Source: Sphaerulina vaccinii
Lineage: Eukaryota; Ascomycota; Dothideomycetes; Mycosphaerellales; Mycosphaerellaceae
DNA length: 64,000 nt
Reading direction: 5' to 3'
Assembly: GCA_022570795.1 (NCBI GenBank)
Contig: JAKUDP010000010.1
Span: 868,001 to 932,000, forward strand
Positions 1 through 13,792 of this stretch are shown here, one piece after another; position 1 is the first letter of the stretch; each line of letters opens with the position of its first letter. The notes beneath the pieces were generated by a model. The model was not told the DNA's origin. It ran no database searches and worked only from the letters and a program-made list of their open reading frames with translations. A program made the position numbers and the translations under genes.

Positions 1-9
1 CACTCCACC

Positions 10-1011
10 TCACCTCGCATCCGGAACAGCCTGCGAACCATGATGAAAGTCTCTGAAAGGCAGCGCTCTGCTTGGACCAGCATTAGACACATTGACATGC
101 ACAGGTGCCTCGCCTCCATTTAGCTGTGTGAATGCCACCGTCCGAGGTGTCATTGGATTGTTGACCACACCAAAAGAAGGCGTCTTGGGTAGGTTCAAGA
201 AGAGCTGTCGATTGTGCTCTCTTCTCTCCTCCTTGGTAAGATCATCGTCCAAGCCATACATTGAAAGCTTCTTCATCTCAAGGTCTGATCGGCGGTCTGC
301 TTCGCGCTCGAGTCGCTCCTGTGGCGTAGGTATCGAGCTCCAAGCAGAATGAGCGAGGTATACGACGAAAAGCGCTCTGCTATGAGTCAGTCATCGCACG
401 AGGACATCTGAGTGATTCGCTTCACTTACAGCATGACGATAGTGACAGCAAAGCTTGCACGTGCTTGCAAACAGTATCCTTTGTTACCCGGGGTAGCATA
501 AGAGCAGCCTTTGCTCAGATACCATGGCATGCCAGGCGATGGGTGGTTTACGTCGCTCATATCTGGCCTGGACTGGTTGTAGATGCTCACGGAGTACAGC
601 GCAACCAGGAGCGCGTGCACGAGGACGCTCAAGGCCGGAATGAAGATGTGCATGATGAACATTGCACTCTTCGCGAGCAGTATGAACATGCTCAATATAC
701 TGATAACCACATTGAACTCGGTCATGCTATGATATGTCAATTGCCAGCAGCTTGAGCATCAAGAAGTGTACGCACTAGCTACTCCATATCTCCGGAACAT
801 GCGCTGGCCGCCAGTTCGCATAGTCGTAGAGGATCGAGCTGGGCGCACTGTTGAAGCCTTTATCGAAACCATTCTGCCAGAGTAACGTGCGGTATGTGTT
901 CGGATGTGCGATGCCCATGAGCGTCAACATTGCCACAGTCAACGGAAACTCCACGAGCATAAGTATCACGAAGACCTTCGGCATCCGCCATTGCTTTGCG
1001 ATCACGGTCAT
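10..1011 (-). CDS. four-helix (MARVEL-like) membrane protein
   Basis: Three exons: 1011-776, 726-430 and 379-10 (the last could start at 376), giving about 300 residues. The first donor (GTGCGT) and second donor (GTAAGT) both interrupt apparent stop codons, and the frame is kept across both. Hydrophobic segments lie near residues 12-33 (exon 1), two more back to back in exon 2, and a fourth spanning the exon 2/3 junction, followed by a cytosolic polar tail of about 110 residues rich in charged and Pro/Asn residues. This resembles the four-helix MARVEL-like membrane proteins that are common and uncharacterised in moulds; the family name is inference from topology. The stop codon lies 10 bases from the window edge, so the gene looks complete. 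Function unknown. Confidence 0.65.
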
Positions 1012-2082
1012 CTTGATCTCTATATGCTTCCTGCTCTTTCAGATGATTCTGGCTCCAATCTGCCAGCGTAAGCAGCCAGCTGTCAGGGCACCCGCAAGTC
1101 GCTCGATCCAGTGGTCGTCGCTAGTAGGTCGTAGTCGTCTGCTTGGATGTCCAAGGACAAGCAGACTCACTCACATTGAGGTCTAATGGATAGATGTAAG
1201 TAGGCGAGATGGAGTTGCAGGGGAGCAAGAGTGCGTGCAGTTGCATTTTGACACGCCCATGTGTGCCCACGGCAGACAGCTGCAACACGCATCACGGAGT
1301 GCGCAGCTAATCCTTCAGTGGACGAAGCACAGCTGAAGAGCAAGCGCCGTGATGTGATGCACTGGCCAATGATCATTCATACAAGGCACCTACAAGGATT
1401 TGCAGCGGTAAGAGGGCCGGGCCCTGCTTTCTTGGCCCACCACCTCCACCTCCCAGCACCGGAGGATTTGGTTCGAAAGACCCGGCCTGCAGCATGAAAG
1501 GCAGCAGACGCCACGATAGCACAGTCTTGATGCTCTCGACAGGCTCGGCAGATCGTGTACTACACGCGAAGCCTTTCAGCCAAGCTGACCGAGATCACAG
1601 CTGCTTATTTTCACACCAGTGAAGCCGCAGCTTGTGCTGGTCCAGGCCTTTTCAAGAACACCGTACGAAGGCTGCACGATATTAGCAGACATTTCAACCA
1701 CAGGACCCAGGTCCGACTTCCACTAAATAGCAGTCATTACTTATATTAGCTCAGACTTGCTTGAGAAAAGAGTACTTCAAGCTATGTTCTGCAGGGCTCG
1801 TGACCTGCCCGGTCGGCCAAATGGCATGGGAAAGAGAGCCGCATGCCTCTACCGTCCTAAAGCTATAGCATAGTACCTGCATGCCCCGCTGGACTCTGAG
1901 GGTTGGCAGTTGGCTGACGGATTTGGTTACGAAGAGGCCATGGAATTAGCAGGGATTATATGCCTACCTCATCGAATGTTTGACCAACGTCTAGGAGCTC
2001 ACTGGCGAAATTGTCGTTTATAACAGCTTGACGAGTTCCGTTACTTGAAGACTTACAACGACCATCCAGATTTTGTACCAGT
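1012..2082. other. intergenic, no gene seen
   Basis: Divergent spacer between the membrane protein gene and the monooxygenase gene. Only short open frames without protein-like composition were seen, and no RNA gene or repeat. Confidence 0.5.
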
Positions 2083-4478
<2,396 letters not shown>

Positions 4479-5134
4479 GCGTTGCATTGGATGTGAGTGA
4501 CCTTGATATACTACTACGCCTTCCACATCTGCAACGATCGTCAAGGCTATGTGGTCAAGTGAGGAAGTCGTTAACATTCCCTTCGCAGAGTTCGAATACG
4601 TCAGACCTGGATGGCGTGTTGTCTCCATTAGACTGTCGTAGCACACTGGCGACTTTTTGCTCTCACATTGCCAGCTTTTGCTTCTCCTTCAACCAAAAGC
4701 TATCGATCGACCATCATATACTCTTGATTATCGTCAAAATTCATTCAGTCGTCCTGGCCTTCGTGGCCGAGTTCGTAAGTCGTCTTGATTGAGATGCTGA
4801 ATCATAATGTCTTACTCCAGCTGATGGCACCAAACCCGAACATTGGTGCTGGGCGATATGCGGTTGATCATACCTGTAGGGCGATTGTTTTGCTCCTTTA
4901 CCATTCTTTTAGTACTCTCGTGCTCATGCTGTTGGTGAACGTAGAAATGAGTTTTTCTCTTTTTACTTCTCTACTTGTATAGCCCGTCAGGCAGACACCG
5001 ACTCTAGGTATGGTAGCATTGTAGCCTCTCTATCATCCTCTAGCCTTGTCAATTACTCAAACACAATAAAAGTCTCATTTTGGGGGTATCAGTCGCATCA
5101 CACAAACAAACAAATCCGTCCTCCTCTTCATACA
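4479..5134. other. convergent intergenic region
   Basis: Holds the 3' flanks of the monooxygenase gene (+) and the unknown gene at 5135 (-). An AATAAA hexamer is present at about 5065 on the plus strand. Nothing else recognised. Confidence 0.45.
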
Positions 5135-6301
5135 TCACCGCAACGCAGGATGTATGCAACTCGGTTCCATAGCCAACTCTTTCCTCAACACATCACATCT
5201 CTTCTCGAACCCAGACAGAATATCCGAACACTGCGCACCACACCACCTCCTTTCCAACTTCCCGTCCCATTCACTGCTCTTTAGATCCGCCTTCGCCGTC
5301 TCTGCTTTCTCCCGCTCTCTCCTCAACTCTTCCACCATAGTCTGAGTAGTCCTCAAATGTCTTGCTGCTGAGTTCGTGGTCTGCTTTCCCATCTGCAAGG
5401 TGTCTGTCAAGGTAGACAGCGTCTGAATAACGTTCGTCGTCTCGTGATCGAGCTTCTGCATCTTTTGTACAGTGACTATATCCGGATGTGGCAGATCTTC
5501 CTTCAGCGTATCGAGAAGAGGTAAGAGGTCCTCAATCTCGCATGGGTCCAGTATACAGCCAGCGAACATGGGAAAGAGACTCTGCGCTAGAGTCTGAAAC
5601 ATCTTCGCTTGAGATGTGAGATGTGATGTCAAACTGTTTGTGCTTGTGACCAATCTATGGGCTCCGGCTTCCAGGTTCGTTTGGTTACCTAGGTCTTGGA
5701 GTTGTGTGATTGTACGTGGGATGAGAGGATCCTCAGAGGTGGAAGTATAGCTCGTCATGCGCGCGATGGTGTTCATAGCATCTTCGAGGTCGGATGAGAA
5801 GTTGTCTTCCACTTCTGCTTCTTCCTCGCGTGTCTTCTCATCGGGTGGTTTCTCGCTCTCGCTGCCGCCAAAGGGTTTGGAGAAGTTACGAACGTGTTTG
5901 GATGTGCTTTGGCCGCCTTTCTCGGAACTGGCGTAGCTGACGTCTATGCCGCTGTCGCGACTCTGCTCTTCGCCCTCGAGGTGTTGGTGGTGTGCGTCTT
6001 CTGTCACGCCCTCGTCGAACTCGTCGTCTTCGTCCTCATCATCGAGCTGGTCCAGTTCATCCGCCAGATTCCCGAGTCCCCCACCGGCGCCTCCCTCCTC
6101 CCCGAGTGTGCCTGGGATCTCCACCGACAACTGTGAGGCATTGCTGAAGCGATGGCGCGACTTGGGAGTGGTTGGACTCCGGTCGTGGTTCGAGGAGAAA
6201 CTGCTCGTCCTTCGGTGGAGGTGTTGGCGGTATTGTGAGTGCGACGGCGACGTGTCGATGTACTGTCGGATAGGCGACAATGGGGGAGTTGAGGTGTCCA
6301 T
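5135..6301 (-). CDS. unknown protein, acidic middle and helical C-terminus
   Basis: Single-exon frame of 388 residues from the ATG at 6301. The frame is open 55 codons further upstream, but this Met precedes a compositionally typical N-terminus (Ser/Thr/Pro-rich, MDTSTPPLSP), so I start here. A very acidic run (DDEDEDDEFDEG) sits near residues 85-100, a low-complexity Ser/Glu region follows, and the last 200 residues are Leu/Gln-rich with heptad-like spacing, suggesting helical bundle or coiled coil. One Cys-containing segment (CILDPCEIEDLLPLLDTL) is likely structural. I do not recognise the family. It could be an adaptor or cytoskeletal protein, but nothing in the neighbourhood says so. Confidence 0.6.
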   Translation of the reverse strand: MDTSTPPLSPIRQYIDTSPSHSQYRQHLHRRTSSFSSNHDRSPTTPKSRHRFSNASQLSVEIPGTLGEEGGAGGGLGNLADELDQLDDEDEDDEFDEGVTEDAHHQHLEGEEQSRDSGIDVSYASSEKGGQSTSKHVRNFSKPFGGSESEKPPDEKTREEEAEVEDNFSSDLEDAMNTIARMTSYTSTSEDPLIPRTITQLQDLGNQTNLEAGAHRLVTSTNSLTSHLTSQAKMFQTLAQSLFPMFAGCILDPCEIEDLLPLLDTLKEDLPHPDIVTVQKMQKLDHETTNVIQTLSTLTDTLQMGKQTTNSAARHLRTTQTMVEELRREREKAETAKADLKSSEWDGKLERRWCGAQCSDILSGFEKRCDVLRKELAMEPSCIHPALR

Positions 6302-6780
6302 GGCTGCTGTCGATGTGGTCCAAGGAGAGGATATGTATACAACCACTTGGTACCTTTGGCGGGTTCCAAGTTGGTATGGATGGATGAGTAGTCCGCTGTC
6401 CCTTTGTGTACAAGCTTTACTGGAAACAATACACCCTGCACCTCTGCTTCCCTCTTCTTGTAGCAATCACCACACCATTCGAGCGCCTTATCAAGGGGGA
6501 ATGGTGGTAGAACTGTGAAGTCGTTCTTCGTTGTTGTTGTTAAGATTACGGGACATTCACTGTTCTGATCTGGCTAGCCGCTGTGGTGACACGACGCCAC
6601 GCCCGGTACTTTTGGAGCCTGCATCGGTATCCCGGAGAGCTTGTTTCACCTGGTCGCGGATTATCACATATATCGAACTATCGTAGCGAGATGTTGGATA
6701 GTAATGCTTCGTCATTCATTTCATGTACATGCAGCCTCCCGCTATGCTAACGCTGTTCATATATTGACGCCACATGGTTC
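6302..6780. other. intergenic, no gene seen
   Basis: Spacer upstream of the unknown gene (start 6301) and downstream of the DOMON gene (stop 6781). Expected to hold the promoter of the former; no clear element recognised. Confidence 0.4.
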
Positions 6781-8363
6781 CTATCGCAGTGGTACTGCTT
6801 CCCATTTCGCTTTAAATGGATTCTCTCGATCCGAAGCAGGAGTATCAGTATACGCCATACTATCCTGCCTCGTCAAACCAGTACCACCCTTATCTCCACC
6901 CCTCTGTACATACGTCCTGAAATCTTCAGGATCATCATCCCAGTTCGCCGCTCTCACAGCTCCAAAGAACGGAGTCCGAGGCGTTTGCACATATCCACTC
7001 TGTCCCATTGCTGCAAACGGAGCAGCTTGTTGCATCTCATACTCGTCTCCTGGATCCTTGGGTGGGTTGATGAACGCCGCTTGTTCTGGCTTGTAGACGT
7101 GCTGTCTGTTATAGAAGTATATCGCAGATGCGATGCCGCCAAGCAGGATGGTCATCACAGCGACAGCGATGCCATAGCCCACGACTGAACTGCCTGAGAA
7201 GTCGAGACCTATGCCTCCATTGACGATTCCCAGAACCAAGATTGAGATTCCGAGAAAGCGATGGATTTTCCCGAGGACTGTGGGTGTGCCGGAGCGCATA
7301 AAGATGAGATGATGGCTTAGACCAAGGCCGATCTGGAAGAAGATGGCTGCGAGGACGACTAGGCCGATTATTTGGTGGGTGGAGTTAAGGTTCTTGGACT
7401 GTGAGGAGTATGTTAGAAAAGGTGAGTGATGGCGAGCACGTAGTAGATAGTTACCTTGTTATAAAGCTTGGAGGCATATACACCTAATCCAAAGCCGATC
7501 AAGACCAGACCAAGACCGAATGTTTGCACTGCTGCATGAATCGGAGCTCTCCTGACTAGACGGAGTGAGATCGCGCCTAAGGGAAAGACTAGCAGAAAGG
7601 CGAGACACATGAAGACAGCATGAACTATCTGCGCCCATTCTGCATCGTGGCCGGTATTGTAAGCATTTGAGCTGTAGTAGTTCGCAAAAGCCCAATATGA
7701 GTCTCCGACCTGAAGTCCTGGATCTTGCGGTGCAGGCACCCTTCCGTATGAGCCGGAGCTATTGGTCGCGACAGTCATGTCCAATTGGAAAGACCCGTGA
7801 AAGTCGTGCAACCGTAGCGGAGCATCTTTGTCACTGTTACGGAGTGTGATGTTCGGTCCAAGCGCAAAGATGAATGGCTGTGTCGTGCTAGTAGTGTCGA
7901 TACTTCCAGTTGCCCAGCTAGAACAGTTCCGGCACACAGCGTGTGAGATCATGATCCCATCAGGACTCAAAGTGTTTGAGTAAGGCGCATATTGATCGTT
8001 TTTCACATTCTCAATCACGATATCCTTCTCCCATTCTGGCTCTGCCTGACCTCTGGACATACGAGGGCTGTTGACCAGGTTATGCCCATCTTCGCTGATG
8101 TATGATATGATCATCCGGGTGTTCTCCATGGAGGAGCCAAAGCCCACTCCCATCCATGAGTGACTGGCAGGCGCGTTCATATGGAACCAGACATCTCCAG
8201 TTTCGGGCACTACGTTGAGCGCAAAGACATATCCTGAGCTTGCGAGCACGAAGTAGGCTGCCTTGGCATGATCGTCAATTCCAGCCTCTGCCACTTCTTG
8301 AAGATCTCCAGCCCAGACCAGCTGGAAGAGTGCCAGTTGAAGAATTAGTATTATGCTTTTCAT
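6781..8363 (-). CDS. DOMON-cytochrome b561 membrane protein
   Basis: Two exons, 8363-7455 and 7398-6781, giving 508 residues. The frame is open upstream, but the Met at 8363 begins a clear signal peptide (MKSIILILQLALFQLVWAG). Residues about 30-210 form a DOMON domain like the cellobiose dehydrogenase cytochrome, with the MGVGFGSSM segment that carries the haem-ligand Met in that family. Five to six membrane helices follow, with His residues in QIVHAVF, NSTHQI, LSHHLIF and GKIHRFLG, the paired haem ligands expected of cytochrome b561. The cytosolic tail is about 120 residues. Such proteins move electrons across the membrane, probably reducing extracellular metal or acceptor; the exact acceptor is inferred, not shown. 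Confidence 0.88.
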
Positions 8364-9491
8364 CTTGGGTTGTGATTGTGAAGCCGCAGCACGCCACCAT
8401 GGAAGCTGACAGCTCGTCCGTTCGAGTGACCAGTATTGCGGCCTGCGTGAGAGAGTTGTGACAAGTAGGTCAGAGGAACGGCCTGGCGTCGAAGTCACTG
8501 TCTACAAAGCACAGTGACCGTAGCCGCGCACATTCGTCATGGCATCTATTAGAGAGGTGTGTGGACGCAGGTCCTACCACAGAAGTGAGATTGTTGGCGC
8601 CCACTCGCAGTCCCACCTTGCTGTAGGAGGTAGCACGACGAGGCAGGAGGGTGGCAGAAGGCTAATAAGCGCTGACGCTTCGAGAGCGTCCAATAGATGA
8701 AGAGATCTTCATGCAGAGCTGCATCCTATCGCTGCACGATGGCGGTTTCAAGTCGGAGAAGCTGAGAGAACTGCCGGTCACCACATGCTGACCGCGAGAA
8801 ATGTTGTGGCATCTTTCGTATAAAATTGTGTTCTCATCTTGAGAGTGAGCGTGTTGATGAAGAGAAGAGAGAAGAGGGAGGTGTGAGAGTAAGCGTGATG
8901 GGATTGAGCGAATCGGAGAGCCTTGGGAGAAGGTCCGTGTAACTACACCTGGTTCTTGGACTCGTTCTTTGCTGCTTTCTTCATTGAACAAGACCAGGTA
9001 AATGAGCTTTGCCACCGAGAGAAGCTCTTACGACCCACCAACGGCACGATCGAGCAATCATAAGCATGACGACGATTCTGCCTGTACGTGCCACGCCCGA
9101 CTGCGTACGAAAGATCAGCTCGAAAGACATAGCTGTCAGCAGATGAGCTGAGCCACTGGATAAGCAACTGCAAAGCCCAAGGATACTGGATTGAAAAAGA
9201 ATGGCTAATCACCCATTCCACGCTGGCATCGATGTCGCAAGCTGCAACGATGTCCAAACTAGGAAGTAAAAGACCGCAAACAATTCTCGAGGAGCAGATG
9301 GTACTAGAACAAGAGCAGCAGACGGAGCGTGACCATACTCGAGGCGTTAGCTTCAGCCTTATTGAGCTCAGCATGTTGGAGTGTACGGCTTGCGAACTTG
9401 ACCACGAAGCCTGGACGATCATTCGAATAAAATGCAGGAGTGGATGCGTATGTATCCTACTTCTGCCGCGCTACTACCAACCACTCGCATT
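8364..9491. other. intergenic, no gene seen
   Basis: Contains the promoter side of the DOMON gene and the 3' side of the SDR gene. The open frames here (8662-9015 and 8943-9422 on minus) have no recognisable composition, and I reject them. Confidence 0.45.
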
Positions 9492-10469
9492 TCACGACTT
9501 CGGCGGAAACAGGCTAGGGATATTCATGAAACCTTCATCTATCAGCATCTGCTTCAATTTGCTGCCACCATAGCCTTCATCCACATCCTCGTCCATATCT
9601 ATACTACCGGATGGCATGATTGCGAATGTGCGGCCTGTAAAGATGTCAGCATCAACTGGTTGCGAATCACACATCCTTGCAAGCTCACCATCAATTTGCT
9701 CGTCGAGGGCGCACTTCATAACGCTCTGGACCACATACTCGATGGGCGACCATGGAAGGACACGTCCTGCAGCTTTACTCTTCTCACTTGGATCTTGAAT
9801 CTGGTGGACGCGCTGCACTAATGGCGTGAGCACATACCCAGGCGCAATGTTATTTATCCTGGCGTTGATCTTGTGAGTTTGGCTCCGAAGACTGCGGAAG
9901 AGACCACGCACGCCAAATTTAGATGTAGCGTATCCGGTATTGTACGCCCCGTCGACGTAGGCCATGAGGCTGGACACTAGCACCAAGGATTTCCGGAAAG
10001 ATTGTGGCTGCAGACCAGGAAGTCGAAAGTAATGCAATGCGAGGTAAGTCGATATATACACGCCGACAAGATTGACGTCTAGCGCTTTATGTGCAGGTCT
10101 TGCTGGTGTGGGATCGCCTTCTAGTGTTGGTGCTGGCTGCTCCAAGATTAGATCGACCAGGCTCTTCTGCTCGCCTCCCAGACCAGCGAAAAGGATAACG
10201 ATGTCGATCGTCTTGGAAGGGCTGAATTGAGCGCAATGCTTGAAGGCAGCAGCAGATGAATCCCAGTCTGCTGTATCGCAGTGTACAAAGGTCACAGTCT
10301 CTCCTAGCTTCTCGGCGAGTTGTTGTCCTTGTTCAGTAGAAACATTAGCAATGGTGACATATGCTCCATGCTGCGCGAAACAAGTCGCAGTAGCTTCGCC
10401 TAGGCCGCTGGCACTACCTGTAATTAACACAGACCTGCCTCGCACACTGTTCTAGTCGATGTCGTCCAT
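9492..10469 (-). CDS. short-chain dehydrogenase/reductase, start interrupted by in-frame TAG
   Basis: From position 10451 down to the stop at 9492 the frame is intact and encodes a classical SDR: cofactor motif GSASGLG, catalytic Ser in LVLVSS and YATSK (the Y-x3-K pair), about 318 residues. It resembles 15-hydroxyprostaglandin-dehydrogenase-like NAD(P) enzymes; the substrate is unknown. The start is the problem. The only well-placed ATG (10469-10467) is in frame but followed four codons later by TAG (10454-10452), after which the frame continues as AAC AGT GTG CGA into the Rossmann strand. No upstream exon that joins in frame was found. Either a nonsense mutation has disabled the gene, translation starts at a non-AUG codon, or the start exon was missed. 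The next internal Met lies after the cofactor motif, so starting there would not give an enzyme. Confidence 0.7.
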
Positions 10470-11751
10470 ATCTTCTTGCTGAGCCGTATTTTCAAGTCTC
10501 GCGACTAGACAGGCTAAGGTATATACTATACCTCGGGCTAATTATAACGCTTCATGCGGAGCTTCCCCTCTTACAACCAAGCGAGTGATACATTGGATTC
10601 TAAGCAAGTATCATGGCTTCGACAGTGCTGACAGGAGAAGGCCTGGTCGACAATACGTCGCATATCGTATCCTGAGGGTAAGGAAAGTGACCATCTAGGT
10701 CGGCAAACTTGATGCCAAGGTTCCGATCAATTCTCTTCGTCCACTTCGACTTCCACTCTGCTTCCTCACTTCTACAACGACGTAGACGAATCATAAATCT
10801 TGACATTACGAGCAGCGCAGTCATCCCGGCCTGCCATGTGGCTCAACATGCAGAAGAATACGAATAACAGTCCACTAAATCGGTCGTCGCGTCTTGCAGT
10901 GCATCGGACTTTCAGCAACTCCTTCGGACTTCGCTGAGGCGAATCTCGACCAGAACCGGCCAATGCCCCTCAAGATCAAGACCAAAACTTTCACTGGCAT
11001 GCAGTGTGACCTCTACGTCAAGACCAAGCCGAATTAGCAATGCTGCCGTACGGTACCACAGATGCACACAAGGACAAGACTCCCGGTTCGATCACGCACA
11101 ATCGCTAAATATACATTGCTCGGGTGCTTGGTTGTGCTTAGATCTGACTCCTTTGGCTGCTAGACATTTGGCAGTATTTGCTTAGCAGCTACAAGACATA
11201 TACCAGCAGTGCTTGGATGTTCCTGAACACTCACGTCCAGTCACATACATCACATATGTGTATGTCGACAACCTATGCATATTCTGCTCTGTGTGCTCAT
11301 TCATCCTATCGTATGCGGCAAGATCTGGGCCGACATGCGCTAGCAGACGACTCTGCAGGTCTACCACTTTGCCGATGCAAGCCATGTGGTATTCTTGGCT
11401 CGAAGGCCGCAGATGACACCTAGTGTTCCTATCCAGCCGCGAGGATGTGAGTGCGTGCCTGCATATCGATATGTGGTGCTGCCAGACGCATGGCAGCCTG
11501 CTCGATAATATATACGAACGATGAAGACGCCACATTCGGAAACGAGGTCTGGAAACGTTCCAGAGTGGGAAGAGCGCTGACATCGCTTGCTCTGCGATAT
11601 GTAAGTCGGCAGCAGGATGCCCGGTGCCTATATGCGAAGCACAGACGCATGTCATTGCTGAAGAGTATATGAACGGCTGAACGTGGTGGTATATTCTGAG
11701 TACCGCAGCACGTTTCTTTCTTCGACGGCCAGCTTCCACAGTTCCTTCAAG
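10470..11751. other. intergenic, no gene seen
   Basis: Divergent spacer between the SDR and the Thr-rich secreted protein. A TATA-like stretch (TATAGTATATACC read on minus, near 10510-10525) lies upstream of the SDR. The 185-codon minus frame at 11182-11739 is rejected for lack of protein-like composition. Confidence 0.4.
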
Positions 11752-13081
11752 ATGTTGTCCTTCAAGCTACTCTTCGCTGCTCTTCTAGCTTTGGTCGCTG
11801 CAGACAGTGTCAACACTTTCACGCAAAAGGAGGTATGCCGGACCGCACTGAAGACATCTCAAGGCTCTGGAGGAAGAACGACTAGCTCGACTACCAAATA
11901 TCTCACAAGGACAGTGACTCGAGTCGTTACTCCAACATCAACGATCATTCCTGCAAGTGCAACGGTCGTTAAGAGGACTACGACCACGCAATGGACGACC
12001 AAGACACTGCCTCAGAGCACAAACACGTTTTCGACTACGTCAACACTCACGGCTACTAGGTAATTTGCTCCTGGCACAAGCCATCACAAGACAAAGATCT
12101 TGAGACATGGTGATCTGGCTACCAGATTTGTACTAACCTTTAGCAGCACTGCCTATACCACCCTAATCAGCACCATTACCTCGAATGTGACTCAACTTAC
12201 TACAAGCACGTTCACAACTACCACGATACAGCCATCTTCCGGCTTCGTCCCTATGTCATCTGCCTTGGCCGGCGAAGGACACACTGCTGCAAAGCGTGCC
12301 AGACGCGGTGACAATGTCGTTGTGAGGGAGGCCGATCCTGCTGCGGTCGAGGAGAAGCGTGCCACTCACCAACAGATCCTCTGCGGTGATGATGGCAAGA
12401 TCTCCTACAATCCTCCTCAGTACCAAGGCTCGGTTACATGCTACCAGCGCATTCAAGTCGTTACAACTAAGACTGTCACTTCTACTGCCAAGACAACGAA
12501 GACGATCACAGCACACCGAGGAACAGTCACGAAGGTCAGTCATCGACAACGGTCTAATCACATGTTCACCAACTAACATCGTACAGACCTCCACCTCAAC
12601 AAAGATCAAGACCACCATAACGAAGCTGCCAGTTGCTTCAACAACAGTAACAGTCTCCACAACAAGCACTCTAAGCACAACCTTGACCTCGTCTTCCACG
12701 ACCACTACTTCACTCACATCCATCTCAACCGTATACGCAGCACAACCAACCTACTGGGCAGCTTGTGCATCGTCCAACACAGTGTCGTACGTCGACAACA
12801 CTCGCATCTCCAACATCGCCGTCATTGACGCGACTCATGGCTTCTCCTTCGGAAACATCACAACAACTGCCTATGATTGCTGTGTGCAATGTGCGATTAC
12901 TGGTACTTGTGGTGGTTCGACTTTCCATCCTGCTTCTGGTAACTGCTACATGTTCCCATTTGGCACGGCAGGGACTTGCTCGCCGACTGAAGAGGTCGGG
13001 ACGTTCTCGAAGGGAACTGGTAGTGCGACAATTGGGTTCGTGGTTTCGAACAGTAACTGCGGAGAGATTGACCTCGCTTGA
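11752..13081 (+). CDS. secreted Thr-rich protein with apple/PAN-like C-terminus
   Basis: Three exons, 11752-12059, 12144-12534 and 12587-13081, giving 397 residues. The Met at 11752 opens a signal peptide (MLSFKLLFAALLALVAADS). Three Thr/Ser-rich blocks (TSTTKYLTRTVTRVVTPTST type), likely O-mannosylated stalks, surround a central part with dibasic sites (KRARRG and EEKRATHQ) that Kex2-type protease could cut. The C-terminal 110 residues carry spaced cysteines (YDCCVQC, GTC, GNCYMF, GTC, NC) in the manner of apple/PAN modules, which bind carbohydrate or protein in the wall or outside the cell. The second exon is preceded by a TACTAAC branch site. Probably a cell-surface protein; a precise role cannot be assigned. 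Confidence 0.78.
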
Positions 13082-13792
13082 TTGAAGCTAGAATGCGCAG
13101 GGCAGATGTGTAGATGAACCGGAGCCTCGATATAGTGCAACATATCATATAAGACCTGAAAGCACGTACCTTTGCCTTGAACGTCGATGTTCGCCATATA
13201 GACATCTTCCTGATGACGCGATTGGAGAGGCAGCAATCGACCCCACCCAGCACTAGTCAGATGAGAAACGGGGTATCATTGTAGTTCGGCGTTATAGAGG
13301 CACTAACGATGGCCTTTTGATGAATAATTACACTATGAACAGAGACAATTGTAGCTGTGGAGGCTTGCGCCAGTTGGTACCCAACTCCCCATCGAGTCTC
13401 TCGTACCCGTGGTATAGGTCCACTATGTCTTTTGTGCCATGTCATCCGACTTTTTGGCCTCGGTTTATGCACATCTTTCGCAAGAGCTCGCTGAAACGCT
13501 ATCAAAGGTCGAAATCTCCGTCTTGCAACCGCCATTCGTTCTCTGTGTCGAAAGACTGTCGTTGCGTTGCGGATTAGATATGTGTGCTCATGTCCATTCT
13601 GATGTGCGCGGTAAACTCTACGGCGACCTGGTCATTCCCTTCCTAATGGCTCCAGATCACCAACGAGACTCTTGCAAAGATCATCCAAGGATTCGTGGTA
13701 TGCAATCCAACTCCAGTATGTCCTTCCGGGTATGTAAAAGAAATAGCACGATGGGCTAGGGGGGTATAGCGAAGCAGTATAAAATGAAAATC
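13082..13792. other. convergent intergenic region
   Basis: 3' flanks of the Thr-rich protein gene (+) and the TeaR-like gene (-). No supported gene. Confidence 0.4.

Noticed and set aside
1440..1480. GGTTCGAA box, possible tRNA B box
   Set aside because: No cloverleaf, A box or acceptor stem could be drawn around it.
11182..11739. 185-codon minus-strand open frame
   Set aside because: Composition is Cys/His/Arg-rich and irregular, no motif, and it covers the likely promoter of the Thr-rich protein gene.
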